A program made the position numbers and the translations under genes. The notes beneath the pieces are model-generated. The model saw nothing but the letters and a program-made list of their open reading frames with translations. It made no database searches and was not told where the DNA came from. Of a DNA stretch of 64,000 bases, positions 8,160 to 17,263 are shown one piece after another. Within the stretch, counting starts at the first letter, position 1; each line of letters begins with the position of its first letter. Origin of the DNA: JABSSA01 sp039984715 (GTDB lineage Bacteria; Pseudomonadota; Alphaproteobacteria; Rhodobacterales; Rhodobacteraceae); the NCBI GenBank assembly GCA_039984715.1, contig JBDWUA010000009.1, positions 62,001 to 126,000 of the forward strand. The letters run 5' to 3'.

Positions 8160-9443
8160 ATGGATACTATTTTTTCACTGGCAACTGTTCCCGGACGCTC
8201 TGGCGTGGCCGTTATTCGTGTGTCAGGCCCTAGGTCGTGTGAGTTATCGCAATATATAGGTGGTCAGCTTCCTAAACCGCGCACATCTGCTTTACGTTCG
8301 ATCCAAGGCTCTGACGGAGCGGTTATAGATAAAGGCCTGATTATCTGGTTTCCGGGGCCAGCAAGTTTTACGGGCGAAGATGTCATTGAACTTCAAATTC
8401 ACGGCGGTATCGCATCTGTCCGCGGCGTTCTTCGCGTGTTGGGGGATATTGACGGTTTTCGCCACGCCGAACCTGGTGAATTTACCAGACGCGCACTTGA
8501 GAACGGTAAGCTGGATTTAACAGCTGTCGAAGGCCTTGCTGATGTCATCGACGCCGAAACCGAAGCGCAGTTGCGTCAAGCACAGCGAACCTTGAGCGGG
8601 TCATTGTCGAAATTGGTCGAAGGCTGGCGCGGTAATCTTATCCGGGCTGCATCCTTAATTGAGGCCACAATTGATTTCGCTGATGAGGAAGTTCCAGAAA
8701 ACGTATCAGACGAGGTTTTGGCGATCCTTTCTGTTTTAACACAGGAATTCGAATCTGAAGTGAAAGGGTCGTTCGTGGCCGAACGTATTCGCGAAGGATT
8801 TGAAGTCGCGATTGTTGGATTGCCAAATTCAGGAAAGTCCACGTTGCTGAATGCGCTGGCGGGCAGGGACGCGGCGATAACCTCCTCCATTGCTGGAACG
8901 ACGCGCGATGTCATCGAAGTCCGCATGGACCTGGATGGATTGGCTGTTACGCTTTTGGATACGGCAGGTTTGCGCGACAGTGACGATGAAGTTGAACAAA
9001 TCGGCATTTCCCGCGCAATTGACCGCGCGACGCAAGCGGATTTGCGGGTTTTTCTCATGCAAGATGGAGAAACGGTGCCGGTTGAGCGGACGAATACAGA
9101 TATTGTCCGACGACCAAAGGCGGACATAACGCCTGACGTGCTTGGAATCTCGGGTTTGACGGGTGAAGGCGTTGATAAGCTCGTTGCAGAAATTTCTTCT
9201 GTGCTGAGCGCGCGCGCCCAAGGAAGCGGTGTTGCCACGCGCGAACGGCATCGGCTGGCGATTTCGGAAGCGTCGCGCTTTGTGATTGGGGCGAGTGCTT
9301 TTGTAAAAGATGGCCCGGTGTCGTATGATTTGGGGGCCGAATCTCTTCGTACTGCTATAAGAACGCTAGAGGTTCTTGTGGGCAGAATTGATGTTGAAAA
9401 TCTTCTCGATGAAATCTTTTCCAGTTTTTGTCTTGGAAAGTAA
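8160..9443 (+). CDS. mnmE: tRNA modification GTPase MnmE
   Basis: A 427-residue GTPase that works with MnmG to place the cmnm5 group on U34 of certain tRNAs. The N-terminal tetrahydrofolate-binding domain (MDTIFSLATVPGRSGVAVIR) leads into a helical domain carrying the G domain: P-loop GLPNSGKST (about 220-228), GTTRD switch and DTAGL. The chain ends in CLGK, the family C-terminal motif with its essential cysteine. It lies four bases before mnmG. Confidence 0.97.
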   Translation: MDTIFSLATVPGRSGVAVIRVSGPRSCELSQYIGGQLPKPRTSALRSIQGSDGAVIDKGLIIWFPGPASFTGEDVIELQIHGGIASVRGVLRVLGDIDGFRHAEPGEFTRRALENGKLDLTAVEGLADVIDAETEAQLRQAQRTLSGSLSKLVEGWRGNLIRAASLIEATIDFADEEVPENVSDEVLAILSVLTQEFESEVKGSFVAERIREGFEVAIVGLPNSGKSTLLNALAGRDAAITSSIAGTTRDVIEVRMDLDGLAVTLLDTAGLRDSDDEVEQIGISRAIDRATQADLRVFLMQDGETVPVERTNTDIVRRPKADITPDVLGISGLTGEGVDKLVAEISSVLSARAQGSGVATRERHRLAISEASRFVIGASAFVKDGPVSYDLGAESLRTAIRTLEVLVGRIDVENLLDEIFSSFCLGK

Positions 9444-9446
9444 GGA

Positions 9447-11315
9447 GTGTTTCACGTGAAACATTTCGACGTGATCGTTATTGGTGGTGGGCATGCGGGC
9501 TGTGAGGCCGCGCATGCGTCCGCTCGGATTGGCGCCAACACCGCGCTAATTTCTATGTCGGCTCAAGATCTAGGCGTTATGTCCTGTAATCCAGCTATAG
9601 GTGGTTTGGGCAAAGGGCATTTGGTGCGTGAAATCGACGCCTTGGATGGGGTTATGGGGCGTGCGGCTGACGCGTCCGGAATTCAATTTCGCCTGTTGAA
9701 CAGGCGGAAGGGCCCGGCAGTTCAAGGTCCGCGCACCCAAGCGGACCGATCTCTGTATCGAAAAGCCATGGTGTCGCTTACCAATCAACAGGAAAATTTG
9801 ACTGTGTTGGAAGGCGAGATCGTTGATTTCAAGATGGACGGAAATCGCGTTGTCGGTTGCGTGATGGCAGATGGAAGCGAAATTTTGAGCTCAGCGGTCG
9901 TTTTGACGACGGGGACGTTTTTGCGTGGCCTTATCCATATCGGCGATGTTTCCTATGCGGGCGGACGAATGGGCGATAAGCCGTCGCAAAAGCTTGCAGA
10001 GCGGATTGATCAATTTGACCTCACGCTTGGGCGACTGAAGACCGGCACGCCCCCGCGTTTGGATGGACGGACGATAAATTGGGACGGTCTTGAGATGCAG
10101 CCGGGGGATGATGACCCGGCAATGTTCTCTTTTATGTCCAAAAAACCGACTGCACGGCAGATTTCTTGCGGAATTACGCATACAAACGCCAAAACACACG
10201 AGATAATCAGGAAAAATCTCGATCGCTCGGCTATGTATGGCGGAATGATCGATGGAATTGGGCCGCGCTATTGCCCATCCATCGAAGATAAGATTGTGCG
10301 ATTTGCGGATAAGGAATCCCATCAGGTCTTCTTGGAACCAGAAGGCGCGGATGATCACACGATTTATCCAAACGGGATTTCCACGTCGTTACCGGAGGAT
10401 GTTCAAGAAGAATATGTTCGTTCGATTGCCGGCTTGGAGAACGTAGAGATTTTGCAACCGGGTTACGCGATTGAATATGATTACGTGGACCCGCGTGTTC
10501 TGACTGATCGTTTATCGCTGGAATCCGTGCCGGGGCTGTATTTTGCGGGTCAAATTAACGGAACAACTGGATATGAGGAAGCGGCAGCCCAAGGAATGGT
10601 TGCGGGAATGAACGCCGCATTGGCCGTTTTGGGCCGAGATTCGGTAACTTTTGGCCGCTCTGACAGTTATATCGGCGTGATGATTGATGACCTCACAACG
10701 CGCGGGGTGAGCGAACCTTATCGTATGTTCACTTCCAGGGCTGAATTCCGTTTGTCTTTGCGTGCCGATAACGCGGATCAACGGCTTACGCCGCGGGCGA
10801 TTTCGCTGAATGCTATTTCAGAAGAGCGTCGTGTCGCGTTCGAAGAAAAGATGTCGAACTTGAATTCAGCCCGTGAGATGCTGGAATCAAGGCAATTTAC
10901 GCCAAAAGAGCTGAATACTGGCGGCATTTTAGTTAATCAGGACGGAAACAAACGAACGTTGTTTCAAGTTTTGGCGTTTCAAGAGGTCTCCTTTGGTGAT
11001 CTTGTTCCCTTGATGCCCACTTTGGCGGAGGTAGGTGTGGTTTCGCGTCGCCAGTTGGAAAACGATGCACTTTATGCAAATTACCTCGATCGCCAATCTG
11101 TTGACATTGAGCGCGTGCGCAAAGATGAAAAATTGACGATTCCGACGGATTTCAATTACTCGGGAATTTCTGGTCTTTCTAATGAGCTTAAATCCAAGTT
11201 GAACACTATTCGACCCGCGAACATGGCTCAAGCCGGACGTGTGGAGGGCATGACCCCTGCAGCTTTGGCCTTGATTCTGGCTGTTTTGCGTCATTCAAAG
11301 CCGAAATCAGCATGA
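9447..11315 (+). CDS. mnmG: tRNA uridine 5-carboxymethylaminomethyl modification enzyme MnmG (GidA)
   Basis: A 622-residue FAD enzyme, partner of MnmE in wobble-uridine modification. The dinucleotide-binding GGGHAGCEAA motif is at about residues 12-21, followed by MSCNPAIGGLGKGH, the GTFLRG segment and the C-terminal MnmE-binding helical region (ANMAQAGRVEGMTPAAL). The start is GTG, three bases after the mnmE stop, and lies inside the parS palindrome: codons 1-6 (M-F-H-V-K-H) are encoded by parS bases. It overlaps rsmG as ATGA. Confidence 0.97.
   Translation: MFHVKHFDVIVIGGGHAGCEAAHASARIGANTALISMSAQDLGVMSCNPAIGGLGKGHLVREIDALDGVMGRAADASGIQFRLLNRRKGPAVQGPRTQADRSLYRKAMVSLTNQQENLTVLEGEIVDFKMDGNRVVGCVMADGSEILSSAVVLTTGTFLRGLIHIGDVSYAGGRMGDKPSQKLAERIDQFDLTLGRLKTGTPPRLDGRTINWDGLEMQPGDDDPAMFSFMSKKPTARQISCGITHTNAKTHEIIRKNLDRSAMYGGMIDGIGPRYCPSIEDKIVRFADKESHQVFLEPEGADDHTIYPNGISTSLPEDVQEEYVRSIAGLENVEILQPGYAIEYDYVDPRVLTDRLSLESVPGLYFAGQINGTTGYEEAAAQGMVAGMNAALAVLGRDSVTFGRSDSYIGVMIDDLTTRGVSEPYRMFTSRAEFRLSLRADNADQRLTPRAISLNAISEERRVAFEEKMSNLNSAREMLESRQFTPKELNTGGILVNQDGNKRTLFQVLAFQEVSFGDLVPLMPTLAEVGVVSRRQLENDALYANYLDRQSVDIERVRKDEKLTIPTDFNYSGISGLSNELKSKLNTIRPANMAQAGRVEGMTPAALALILAVLRHSKPKSA
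9448..9463. other. parS centromere site 1
   Basis: An exact 16-bp palindrome TGTTTCACGTGAAACA, identical to the bacterial parS consensus bound by ParB. It covers the GTG start of mnmG. parA and parB follow about 2.4 and 3.3 kb downstream. ParB loads here as a CTP-dependent clamp and spreads, organising origin segregation with ParA. Confidence 0.95.
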
Positions 11316-11929
11316 TTAACACTCCGGATTGGTTCCAGGGCGATGTTTCACGTGAAACATTGGAGGCTTTCGAAGCGTTTGAAGCGTTGGTCATTAAGTG
11401 GTCGCAACGGATAAACTTGATATCCAAAAAGGACCTTTCTCAGGTTTCTGAGCGTCACATTTGGGATTCCGCGCCGATTTTTCCGTTTGTTGCAGACGCA
11501 AAATCTTGGATCGACTTAGGCAGCGGAGGGGGCTTTCCGGGGATTGTTGTCGCCATTTTGGCAAAGGAAATACGCCCAGACTTGAAAATCACCTTGATTG
11601 AGAGCGACGCACGGAAATGTACCTTCCTAAGAACGGCAATCCGAGAGCTTGAGTTGAACGCAGAAGTTCGAACAGACAGGATCGAACACGTAACGGACTT
11701 AACGGCCGACGTGATTTCGGCCAGGGCGCTTGCCTCGTTGGACGTATTGCTGGAATTGGCCGTTCCTCTCAGCGAAACACACACCAAATTTTTACTTCCC
11801 AAGGGTCAAAGCTGGGAAGAGGAAATAGTTCGCGCAAGACGTAAATGGAGCTTTGACCTCACGGCTCATTCAAGCCATACAAATACCAACGCTCGTTTAC
11901 TGGAATTGATGAATGTCCGTCACAAGTGA
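11312..11929 (+). CDS. rsmG: 16S rRNA (guanine527-N7)-methyltransferase RsmG (GidB)
   Basis: A 205-residue SAM-dependent methyltransferase that makes m7G527 in 16S rRNA; loss gives low-level streptomycin resistance in many bacteria. The SAM site is WIDLGSGGGFPG (about 66-77), followed by LIESDARKCTFLR. Residues 12-16 (V-S-R-E-T) are encoded by the second parS site. The first ATG overlaps the mnmG stop as ATGA, and the 3' end overlaps parA by 17 bases. Confidence 0.95.
   Translation: MINTPDWFQGDVSRETLEAFEAFEALVIKWSQRINLISKKDLSQVSERHIWDSAPIFPFVADAKSWIDLGSGGGFPGIVVAILAKEIRPDLKITLIESDARKCTFLRTAIRELELNAEVRTDRIEHVTDLTADVISARALASLDVLLELAVPLSETHTKFLLPKGQSWEEEIVRARRKWSFDLTAHSSHTNTNARLLELMNVRHK
11344..11359. 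other. parS centromere site 2
   Basis: A second exact TGTTTCACGTGAAACA palindrome, in the 5' part of rsmG, 1,896 bp from the first. It is translated as V-S-R-E-T within the protein. A pair of perfect sites next to parAB marks the segregation centromere. Confidence 0.95.
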
Positions 11930-12725
11930 CCCAACGCGCCCAAAGCAACCCAAAATAATCGCTATTGCGAACCAAAAGGGCGGGGTGGGAAAGACAACAA
12001 CAGCCATCAATCTAGGCGCAGCCTTAGCCGAATCCGGGTTAAACGCCCTGATTGTCGATCTGGATCCGCAAGGAAACGCATCCACGGGACTAGGTATTGA
12101 TGCTGATGACCGCGAAACCACAACATATGAGCTATTATTAGAAGATGTTGATTTGGACGATGCGATCCAACCAACGAACCAAGACAGCCTCAGCATTATT
12201 CCAGCGACCGTAGACCTAAGCTCGGCTGACATTGAGCTTGTATCGAACGAAAAACGTTCGTTTCTGTTGCGTGATGCGTTGCGGCAGCCGCAGATGGATA
12301 CGTATGAATTCGACGTCATCTTGATTGATTGTCCGCCGTCTTTGAATTTGCTGACGGTAAATGCGCTGATTTCTGCGGATTCGGTGCTGGTTCCGCTGCA
12401 AAGCGAGTTTTTTGCGCTTGAAGGGTTGTCGCAACTCATGCTGACCGTGCGCGAAGTCCGTCAGGCAGGGAATCCCAATCTGCGGATCGAAGGCGTTGTG
12501 CTGACAATGTTTGATTCGCGAAATAACTTAAGCCAACAGGTCGCGCAGGATGCCCGAAACACGCTGGGTACGGTTGTGTTTGACACGATTGTTCCCAGAA
12601 ATGTTCGTTTAAGCGAAGCACCGTCTTTTTCGGTGCCGGTTTTGAACTATGACACGACGTCAAAAGGTGCACAGGCATATCGCGCGTTGGCGCAGGAAGT
12701 TATCAGTAAAAATAGTTTTCGCTAG
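11913..12725 (+). CDS. parA: Chromosome partitioning ATPase ParA
   Basis: A 270-residue deviant Walker ATPase of the ParA/Soj type that drives segregation of ParB-parS complexes. The deviant Walker A motif KGGVGKTTT lies at residues 22-30, VDLDPQGNASTGLG at about 48-61, and the Walker B-like DVILIDCPPSLNLLT at about 131-145. The length and short N-terminus (no helix-turn-helix) are those of chromosomal ParA. It is read together with parB, 12 bases downstream. Confidence 0.96.
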   Translation: MSVTSDPTRPKQPKIIAIANQKGGVGKTTTAINLGAALAESGLNALIVDLDPQGNASTGLGIDADDRETTTYELLLEDVDLDDAIQPTNQDSLSIIPATVDLSSADIELVSNEKRSFLLRDALRQPQMDTYEFDVILIDCPPSLNLLTVNALISADSVLVPLQSEFFALEGLSQLMLTVREVRQAGNPNLRIEGVVLTMFDSRNNLSQQVAQDARNTLGTVVFDTIVPRNVRLSEAPSFSVPVLNYDTTSKGAQAYRALAQEVISKNSFR

Positions 12726-12737
12726 GGGGGCAGGATC

Positions 12738-13625
12738 ATGGTGAAAGAAAAGAAGCGTGGTTTGGGGCGCGGTTTGTCCGCATTGATGGCAGATGTAGCG
12801 GATGCTGAAAATCCGGCTTCGACATCTGGTATAGGCGGCGTTCAATCTTTGCCAATTGAACGGGTGCAGCCAAACCCAGAACAGCCACGTAAACGGTTTG
12901 AACAAGATCACCTTGATGATCTGGCGGCGTCCATTCGCGAGAAGGGGATTATTCAGCCGCTTATCGTGCGCGCGGTCGGTGATATTTTTGAAATTGTTGC
13001 GGGTGAACGTCGATGGCGCGCAGCACAGCAAGCACAGCTTCACGAAGTTCCCGTTGTTGTCCGAGACTTTTCGGACACTGAGGTTTTGGAAGTCGCGATT
13101 GTCGAAAATATCCAACGCGCAGATCTGAACCCGGTGGAAGAGGCGATGGGATATCGCGCGCTGATGGACAAGTTTGGTCATACACAGGAACGTATGGCCG
13201 AAGCGCTTGGCAAAAGCCGCAGCTATATTGCGAACCTTTTGCGCTTGCTTCAGTTGCCGCGCGACGTGATTGATTGGTTGGAAGAAGGCAAGCTGACGAT
13301 TGGCCATGCGCGCGCTTTGATCACAGCAAACAATCCGACTGATTTGGCCAAAGAGGTCATAAAGAAAGGCTTGTCCGTTCGAGAAACGGAAGCTTTGGTC
13401 AAAAAAACGCAATTTGGTCACGACACAACGCCGTCAGCCGCTCCGGCTAAGGCGGCGCCAGAAAAAGACGCGGATACGCGCGCCTTGGAAGATGATTTGG
13501 CGGCGGCTTTGGGATTGAAAGTGAACCTGTCTCACACTCCAAATGGGGAAAAAGGATCGCTTACATTGCATTACTCATCCCTGGATCAACTGGATGAACT
13601 GTGCCGAAAGCTTAGCGCAGGTTAG
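12738..13625 (+). CDS. parB: Chromosome partitioning protein ParB (CTPase, parS-binding)
   Basis: A 295-residue ParB/Spo0J protein. The N-terminus KKRGLGRGLSALM is the ParA-stimulating peptide. The N-domain has the CTP-binding ENIQRADLNPVEEA and GERRWRAA motifs (about 92-140), followed by a helix-turn-helix around 145-175 that reads parS, and a C-terminal dimerisation domain. An Ala/Lys/Glu-rich linker lies at about 230-255. Its stop overlaps the opposing hemW stop by four bases (TTAG). Confidence 0.96.
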   Translation: MVKEKKRGLGRGLSALMADVADAENPASTSGIGGVQSLPIERVQPNPEQPRKRFEQDHLDDLAASIREKGIIQPLIVRAVGDIFEIVAGERRWRAAQQAQLHEVPVVVRDFSDTEVLEVAIVENIQRADLNPVEEAMGYRALMDKFGHTQERMAEALGKSRSYIANLLRLLQLPRDVIDWLEEGKLTIGHARALITANNPTDLAKEVIKKGLSVRETEALVKKTQFGHDTTPSAAPAKAAPEKDADTRALEDDLAAALGLKVNLSHTPNGEKGSLTLHYSSLDQLDELCRKLSAG

Positions 13626-14776
13626 GAAGCGCGTGCGGTTGTCAAAAGACGCTCGAGAATGGCGTTTAAGACAATAAGCCCTTGTTTTCTAACAGTAATA
13701 CGACGCTCTATGTCAATCCAACCCTCGTCGACAAGATCGGCGAGGGTTTTTTCGTCCAAGCGCAAACCAGACATGGATTCAAAGCGGTTTAGGTCAATAC
13801 CTTCAGCAAGACGCAAGCCCATCAAAAGCATCTCTTCACCGCATGAATTTGGATCAAGCGCTGTTCGTACTGTTTCACGAGGACCGGCCAACCAGCTTGC
13901 GGGCATGCGTGCGTGTTCTGTTGCGTGTTTCGTGCCGTCAATTGTGACGCGTCCATGTGCGCCGGGGCCAATGCCGACGTAATCGCCGTATCGCCAATAG
14001 ATCAGATTGTGCCGTGATTGCGCGCCATCGCGGGCGTGGTTGGACACCTCGTAAGCGGGCAGGCCGTTCGTTTCACAAATGTCCTGCGTCAGATCATACA
14101 TATCGGCGGATAGATCATCACTTGGCAGCCCGCGTAGCCGTCCAGCGTTGTATCGATCGCCAAACGCGGTGCCTTGTTCAATGGTCAGTTGATACAGTGA
14201 CATATGATTGGTGCCAAATTCGACAGCTTGGCTAAGCTCTGATCGCCAATCCTCTAGGGTTTGGTTTTGGCGTCCGTAAATCAAATCAAAACTGACACGG
14301 TCGAATGTGTTTTGTGCAATATGAAGGGCATCGCGCGCTGTTGCCACGTCATGCAAACGGCCAAGACGTTGAAGATCGCCATCATTCAGCGCTTGAACGC
14401 CCAAGGACACACGATTGACACCAGCATCCCGGTATCCTGCGAACCGACCGGCTTCGACGGAACTTGGGTTTGCTTCTAAGGTGACTTCCAAATCATTGGC
14501 CGTGGGCCACAGTTTGCGAGATTCCGCGATAATGTCTGCGATCAGATCGGGATTCATCAAGCTAGGCGTGCCGCCGCCAAAGAAGATGGATTGCAACACG
14601 CGATGCGGTGTTTCGTTGGCGGATTTTCTTAGCTCTTCCAGATAGGCGGTGCGCCATATGTTCTGGTCAATGTCGCGCGAAACGTGACTGTTAAAGTCGC
14701 AATAGGGGCACTTGGCCTCGCAAAACGGCCAGTGGACATACAGACCAAAGCCGCCTTGTTGCCAGTCATCCGCCAA
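13622..14776 (-). CDS. hemW: HemW-type radical SAM protein (heme chaperone, CPO-like)
   Basis: A 384-residue radical SAM protein. The cluster-binding cysteines are C19, C23 and C26 (CEAKCPYC), followed by FFGGGTPSLM and the HemW C-terminal domain. HemW was long annotated as oxygen-independent coproporphyrinogen oxidase but acts as a heme-binding chaperone; the sequence alone does not separate the roles, though the short N-terminus and position next to rdgB fit HemW. The start is TTG, within the 3' end of rdgB (11-base overlap); no in-frame ATG lies before the first cysteine. Confidence 0.9.
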   Translation of the reverse strand: MADDWQQGGFGLYVHWPFCEAKCPYCDFNSHVSRDIDQNIWRTAYLEELRKSANETPHRVLQSIFFGGGTPSLMNPDLIADIIAESRKLWPTANDLEVTLEANPSSVEAGRFAGYRDAGVNRVSLGVQALNDGDLQRLGRLHDVATARDALHIAQNTFDRVSFDLIYGRQNQTLEDWRSELSQAVEFGTNHMSLYQLTIEQGTAFGDRYNAGRLRGLPSDDLSADMYDLTQDICETNGLPAYEVSNHARDGAQSRHNLIYWRYGDYVGIGPGAHGRVTIDGTKHATEHARMPASWLAGPRETVRTALDPNSCGEEMLLMGLRLAEGIDLNRFESMSGLRLDEKTLADLVDEGWIDIERRITVRKQGLIVLNAILERLLTTARAS

Positions 14777-15380
14777 AGCAGCCCCGGATCAGTTTTGCAA
14801 AGGCATCCGCACGATGGGACAGCGCGTTTTTCTCATCCGCAGTCATTTCCGCAAAGGTGCGATCATGTCCGTCTGGAATGAACATCGGATCATACCCGTG
14901 GCCCAATTGGCCGCGAACGGGCCAAACCAAAGATCCCGGCGCTGCGCCAGCAAAGATTTCCTCGTGACCGTCGGGCCAGATCAAGACCAATGTGGCGCAA
15001 AATCGAGCTGTCCAAGGCTTGGGGGCTTTGGCGGCAATCAACTCGTCATGTGCGCGGGTCATCGCCAACATGAAATCGCGCCCATTGGGTGTTTCGGCCC
15101 AATCGGCAGTGTAAACACCGGGCGCATCATTCAAAGCATCGATTTCAATTCCGGAATCGTCGGCAAGCGCGGGCAATCCAGTGGCCTCAACAGCGGCGCG
15201 GGCTTTTATCCGGGCGTTTCCAACAAACGTTGTTTCCGTTTCTTCGGGTTCATCCAGATTCATTTCCGCCGCGCCCACAACCGAAACGCCGTATGGGGCG
15301 AAGAGTTGCCCCATTTCTTCCAGCTTTCCGGCGTTGTGGGTCGCAATTAAAATGCGATCCCCTTCAAATTTGCGTGTCAT
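14766..15380 (-). CDS. rdgB: XTP/dITP pyrophosphatase (RdgB/HAM1)
   Basis: A 204-residue house-cleaning enzyme that hydrolyses dITP, ITP and XTP to monophosphates so they are not built into nucleic acids. The N-terminal ILIATHNAGKLEEM, the LADDSGIEIDALNDAPGVYTA-like metal site (about 72-92) and the GHGYDPMFIPDGHDRTFAEM nucleotide-site stretch are all present. It overlaps rph upstream by four bases and hemW downstream by eleven, so rph-rdgB-hemW is one transcription unit. Confidence 0.95.
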   Translation of the reverse strand: MTRKFEGDRILIATHNAGKLEEMGQLFAPYGVSVVGAAEMNLDEPEETETTFVGNARIKARAAVEATGLPALADDSGIEIDALNDAPGVYTADWAETPNGRDFMLAMTRAHDELIAAKAPKPWTARFCATLVLIWPDGHEEIFAGAAPGSLVWPVRGQLGHGYDPMFIPDGHDRTFAEMTADEKNALSHRADAFAKLIRGCFGG

Positions 15381-16090
15381 GCACCCGCAGCCAACTGCAT
15401 TTCAGCGAGAGCTTTATTGCCAGCTTCCGCAAGGCTCATCAGATCATCCATCTGAGCGCGCGAGAATGTTGCACCTTCGGCGCTCATCTGCACTTCGATC
15501 AGGCGTCCGTCGCCTGTCATGACAAAATTGCCGTCAACACCGGCTTCGCTGTCTTCTGGATAGTCCAAATCAAGGACCGGCTGACCGGCGTAAATTCCAC
15601 AGCTGATGGCCGACACAGGGGATACCAAGGGATCAGATGTGATTTCGCCAGCCTTCAGCAATTTGTTCACCGCCAAACGCAGGGCCACCCAACCGCCGGT
15701 GATCGACGCACAACGAGTGCCGCCGTCGGCCTGAATAACATCGCAATCTACGGTAATCTGACGTTCACCCAATGCAACACGATCAACGCCTGCGCGTAAT
15801 GATCGCCCGATGAGACGTTGAATTTCAACCGTGCGGCCGCCCTGTTTGCCAGACGCAGCTTCGCGACGCATCCGCGTGTTCGTGGCGCGCGGCAGCATTC
15901 CATATTCGGCGGTGACCCAACCCAGGCCCGATCCTTTGATGAACGGTGGAACGCGGTCCTCGATTGTGGCGGTACATAAAACATGCGTGTCACCCATACG
16001 GATCAGCACGGACCCTTCGGCGTGTTTTGTAAAGCCAGTCTCGATTGAGACGGCGCGCATTTCATCAAGGGCTCTGCCGGACGGACGCAT
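15377..16090 (-). CDS. rph: Ribonuclease PH
   Basis: A 237-residue phosphorolytic exoribonuclease that trims tRNA 3' ends. The family pattern is clear: MRPSGRALDEMRAV start, GDTHVLCTATIE, the RRxxxSGKQGGRT-type phosphate/RNA site (about 86-96), and IQADGGTRCASITGG. Length is typical. AAGGAG seven bases upstream makes the start secure. It heads the rph-rdgB-hemW unit and diverges from hrcA with about 98 bp between the two starts; rph next to hrcA is a common alphaproteobacterial arrangement. Confidence 0.96.
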   Translation of the reverse strand: MRPSGRALDEMRAVSIETGFTKHAEGSVLIRMGDTHVLCTATIEDRVPPFIKGSGLGWVTAEYGMLPRATNTRMRREAASGKQGGRTVEIQRLIGRSLRAGVDRVALGERQITVDCDVIQADGGTRCASITGGWVALRLAVNKLLKAGEITSDPLVSPVSAISCGIYAGQPVLDLDYPEDSEAGVDGNFVMTGDGRLIEVQMSAEGATFSRAQMDDLMSLAEAGNKALAEMQLAAGA

Positions 16091-16152
16091 TTAAGTACTC
16101 CTTTTTGTTCATAAGGGGGATAGCCTTGGTGCCGCAGAAAGAGCAAGCCCGA

Positions 16153-16181
16153 TTGACCTTTTCCGTCGAAGTGCCTTTATT
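16153..16181 (+). promoter_or_regulatory. Possible sigma70-type promoter for hrcA
   Basis: TTGACC (16153-16158) and TTTATT (16176-16181) are separated by 17 bases. The predicted transcription start would fall only about one or two bases before the hrcA ATG at 16189, which has no Shine-Dalgarno, so the hrcA mRNA could be leaderless. No CIRCE operator is present here. Confidence 0.35.
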
Positions 16182-16188
16182 CAATTGT

Positions 16189-17253
16189 ATGAGCACACAT
16201 CCCGATCTGTTTTCTGAAATGAATGATCGATCCCGCGAAGTCTTTCGCCGTGTCGTCGAAGGTTATCTGTCAAATGGGGAACCAGTTGGATCGCGTACCC
16301 TAACGCGGGACTTCAGCGAAAAAGTAAGTGCGGCGACAATTCGAAATGTGATGCAGGACCTCGAATTCATGGGATTGCTGAATAGCCCCCATGTCAGCGC
16401 CGGGCGCATCCCGACGCAAGCAGGGCTGCGCATGTTTGTTGATGGGTTGATGGAAGTCGGGGTTCCCGATGACACCGATCGCCAACATATCGAAGCAACA
16501 GTGGGCGACGGTGAACAGGATGTAGCCGGCATTTTGGACCGAGTAGGGTCTGCTTTGTCTGGCGTGACGCAAAGTGCATCGCTGGTTTTAGCGCCAAAAC
16601 ACGAAGCGCCAATCAAGCACATCGAATTTGTGACACTCGGACATGACCGGGCCTTGGTTGTTCTTGTTTTTGCGGATGGGCATGTTGAAAACCGAATTTT
16701 CGAACCGCCACCGGGATTAACGCCATCGTCTTTGCGCGAAGCGGCCAATTTCTTGAATGCATTGATCGAAGGACGCACACTTAGCGATTTGCGCACCGTG
16801 ATCCGCACAGAAATAGAAGCGCGTCGACAAGAGATCGATACACTTTCGAAATCCTTGGTTGATAGTGGTCTTGCTGTATGGGACGGAGACGCCGACCAGC
16901 AAGAACGTTTGATCGTGCGTGGTCGTGCGAATCTGTTGGAAGACATGGCCGAAGCGGAGGAATTAGAACGGATCAGATCATTATTTGACGACCTAGAACG
17001 CAAACGTGATATCGAAGAATTCCTGTCTTTGACTGAAAGTGGCGAAGGTGTGCGCATTTTCATTGGCTCAGAGAACAAACTTTTCTCACTTTCGGGTTCC
17101 TCTTTGGTTGTCTCTCCCTATATGAACGCTGATCGAAAGATTGTCGGAGCGATTGGAGTCATTGGACCCACGCGACTCAATTATGGGCGCATCGTTCCGA
17201 TTGTGGATTATACAGCGCAACTCGTCGGCAAAATGATCGGCGGGCGCAGCTAG
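16189..17253 (+). CDS. hrcA: Heat-inducible transcription repressor HrcA
   Basis: A 354-residue repressor of the class I heat-shock genes (groESL, dnaKJ) through CIRCE elements. The winged-helix N-terminus (LNDRSREVFRR-like; here MNDRSREVFRRVVEGYL, then GEPVGSRTL) is followed by NVMQDLEFMGLL and the GRIPTQAGLRMFVD segment, with the GAF-like and inserted dimerisation domains after it. I chose the ATG at 16189 over the longer frame because the extra 48 residues are the antisense of the rph 5' end. It precedes grpE by ten bases, as in many alphaproteobacteria. dnaK is not in this window. Confidence 0.93.
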   Translation: MSTHPDLFSEMNDRSREVFRRVVEGYLSNGEPVGSRTLTRDFSEKVSAATIRNVMQDLEFMGLLNSPHVSAGRIPTQAGLRMFVDGLMEVGVPDDTDRQHIEATVGDGEQDVAGILDRVGSALSGVTQSASLVLAPKHEAPIKHIEFVTLGHDRALVVLVFADGHVENRIFEPPPGLTPSSLREAANFLNALIEGRTLSDLRTVIRTEIEARRQEIDTLSKSLVDSGLAVWDGDADQQERLIVRGRANLLEDMAEAEELERIRSLFDDLERKRDIEEFLSLTESGEGVRIFIGSENKLFSLSGSSLVVSPYMNADRKIVGAIGVIGPTRLNYGRIVPIVDYTAQLVGKMIGGRS

Positions 17254-17263
17254 AGGTAAAGAC

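Noticed and set aside
13871..13886. TGTTTCACGAGGACCG in hemW, half of a parS site
   Set aside because: Only the left half matches; ParB needs the full palindrome for specific loading.
16091..16188. Possible CIRCE operator upstream of hrcA
   Set aside because: No TTAGCACTC or GAGTGCTAA arm is present; the AAGTACTC near 16086-16093 has no matching partner.
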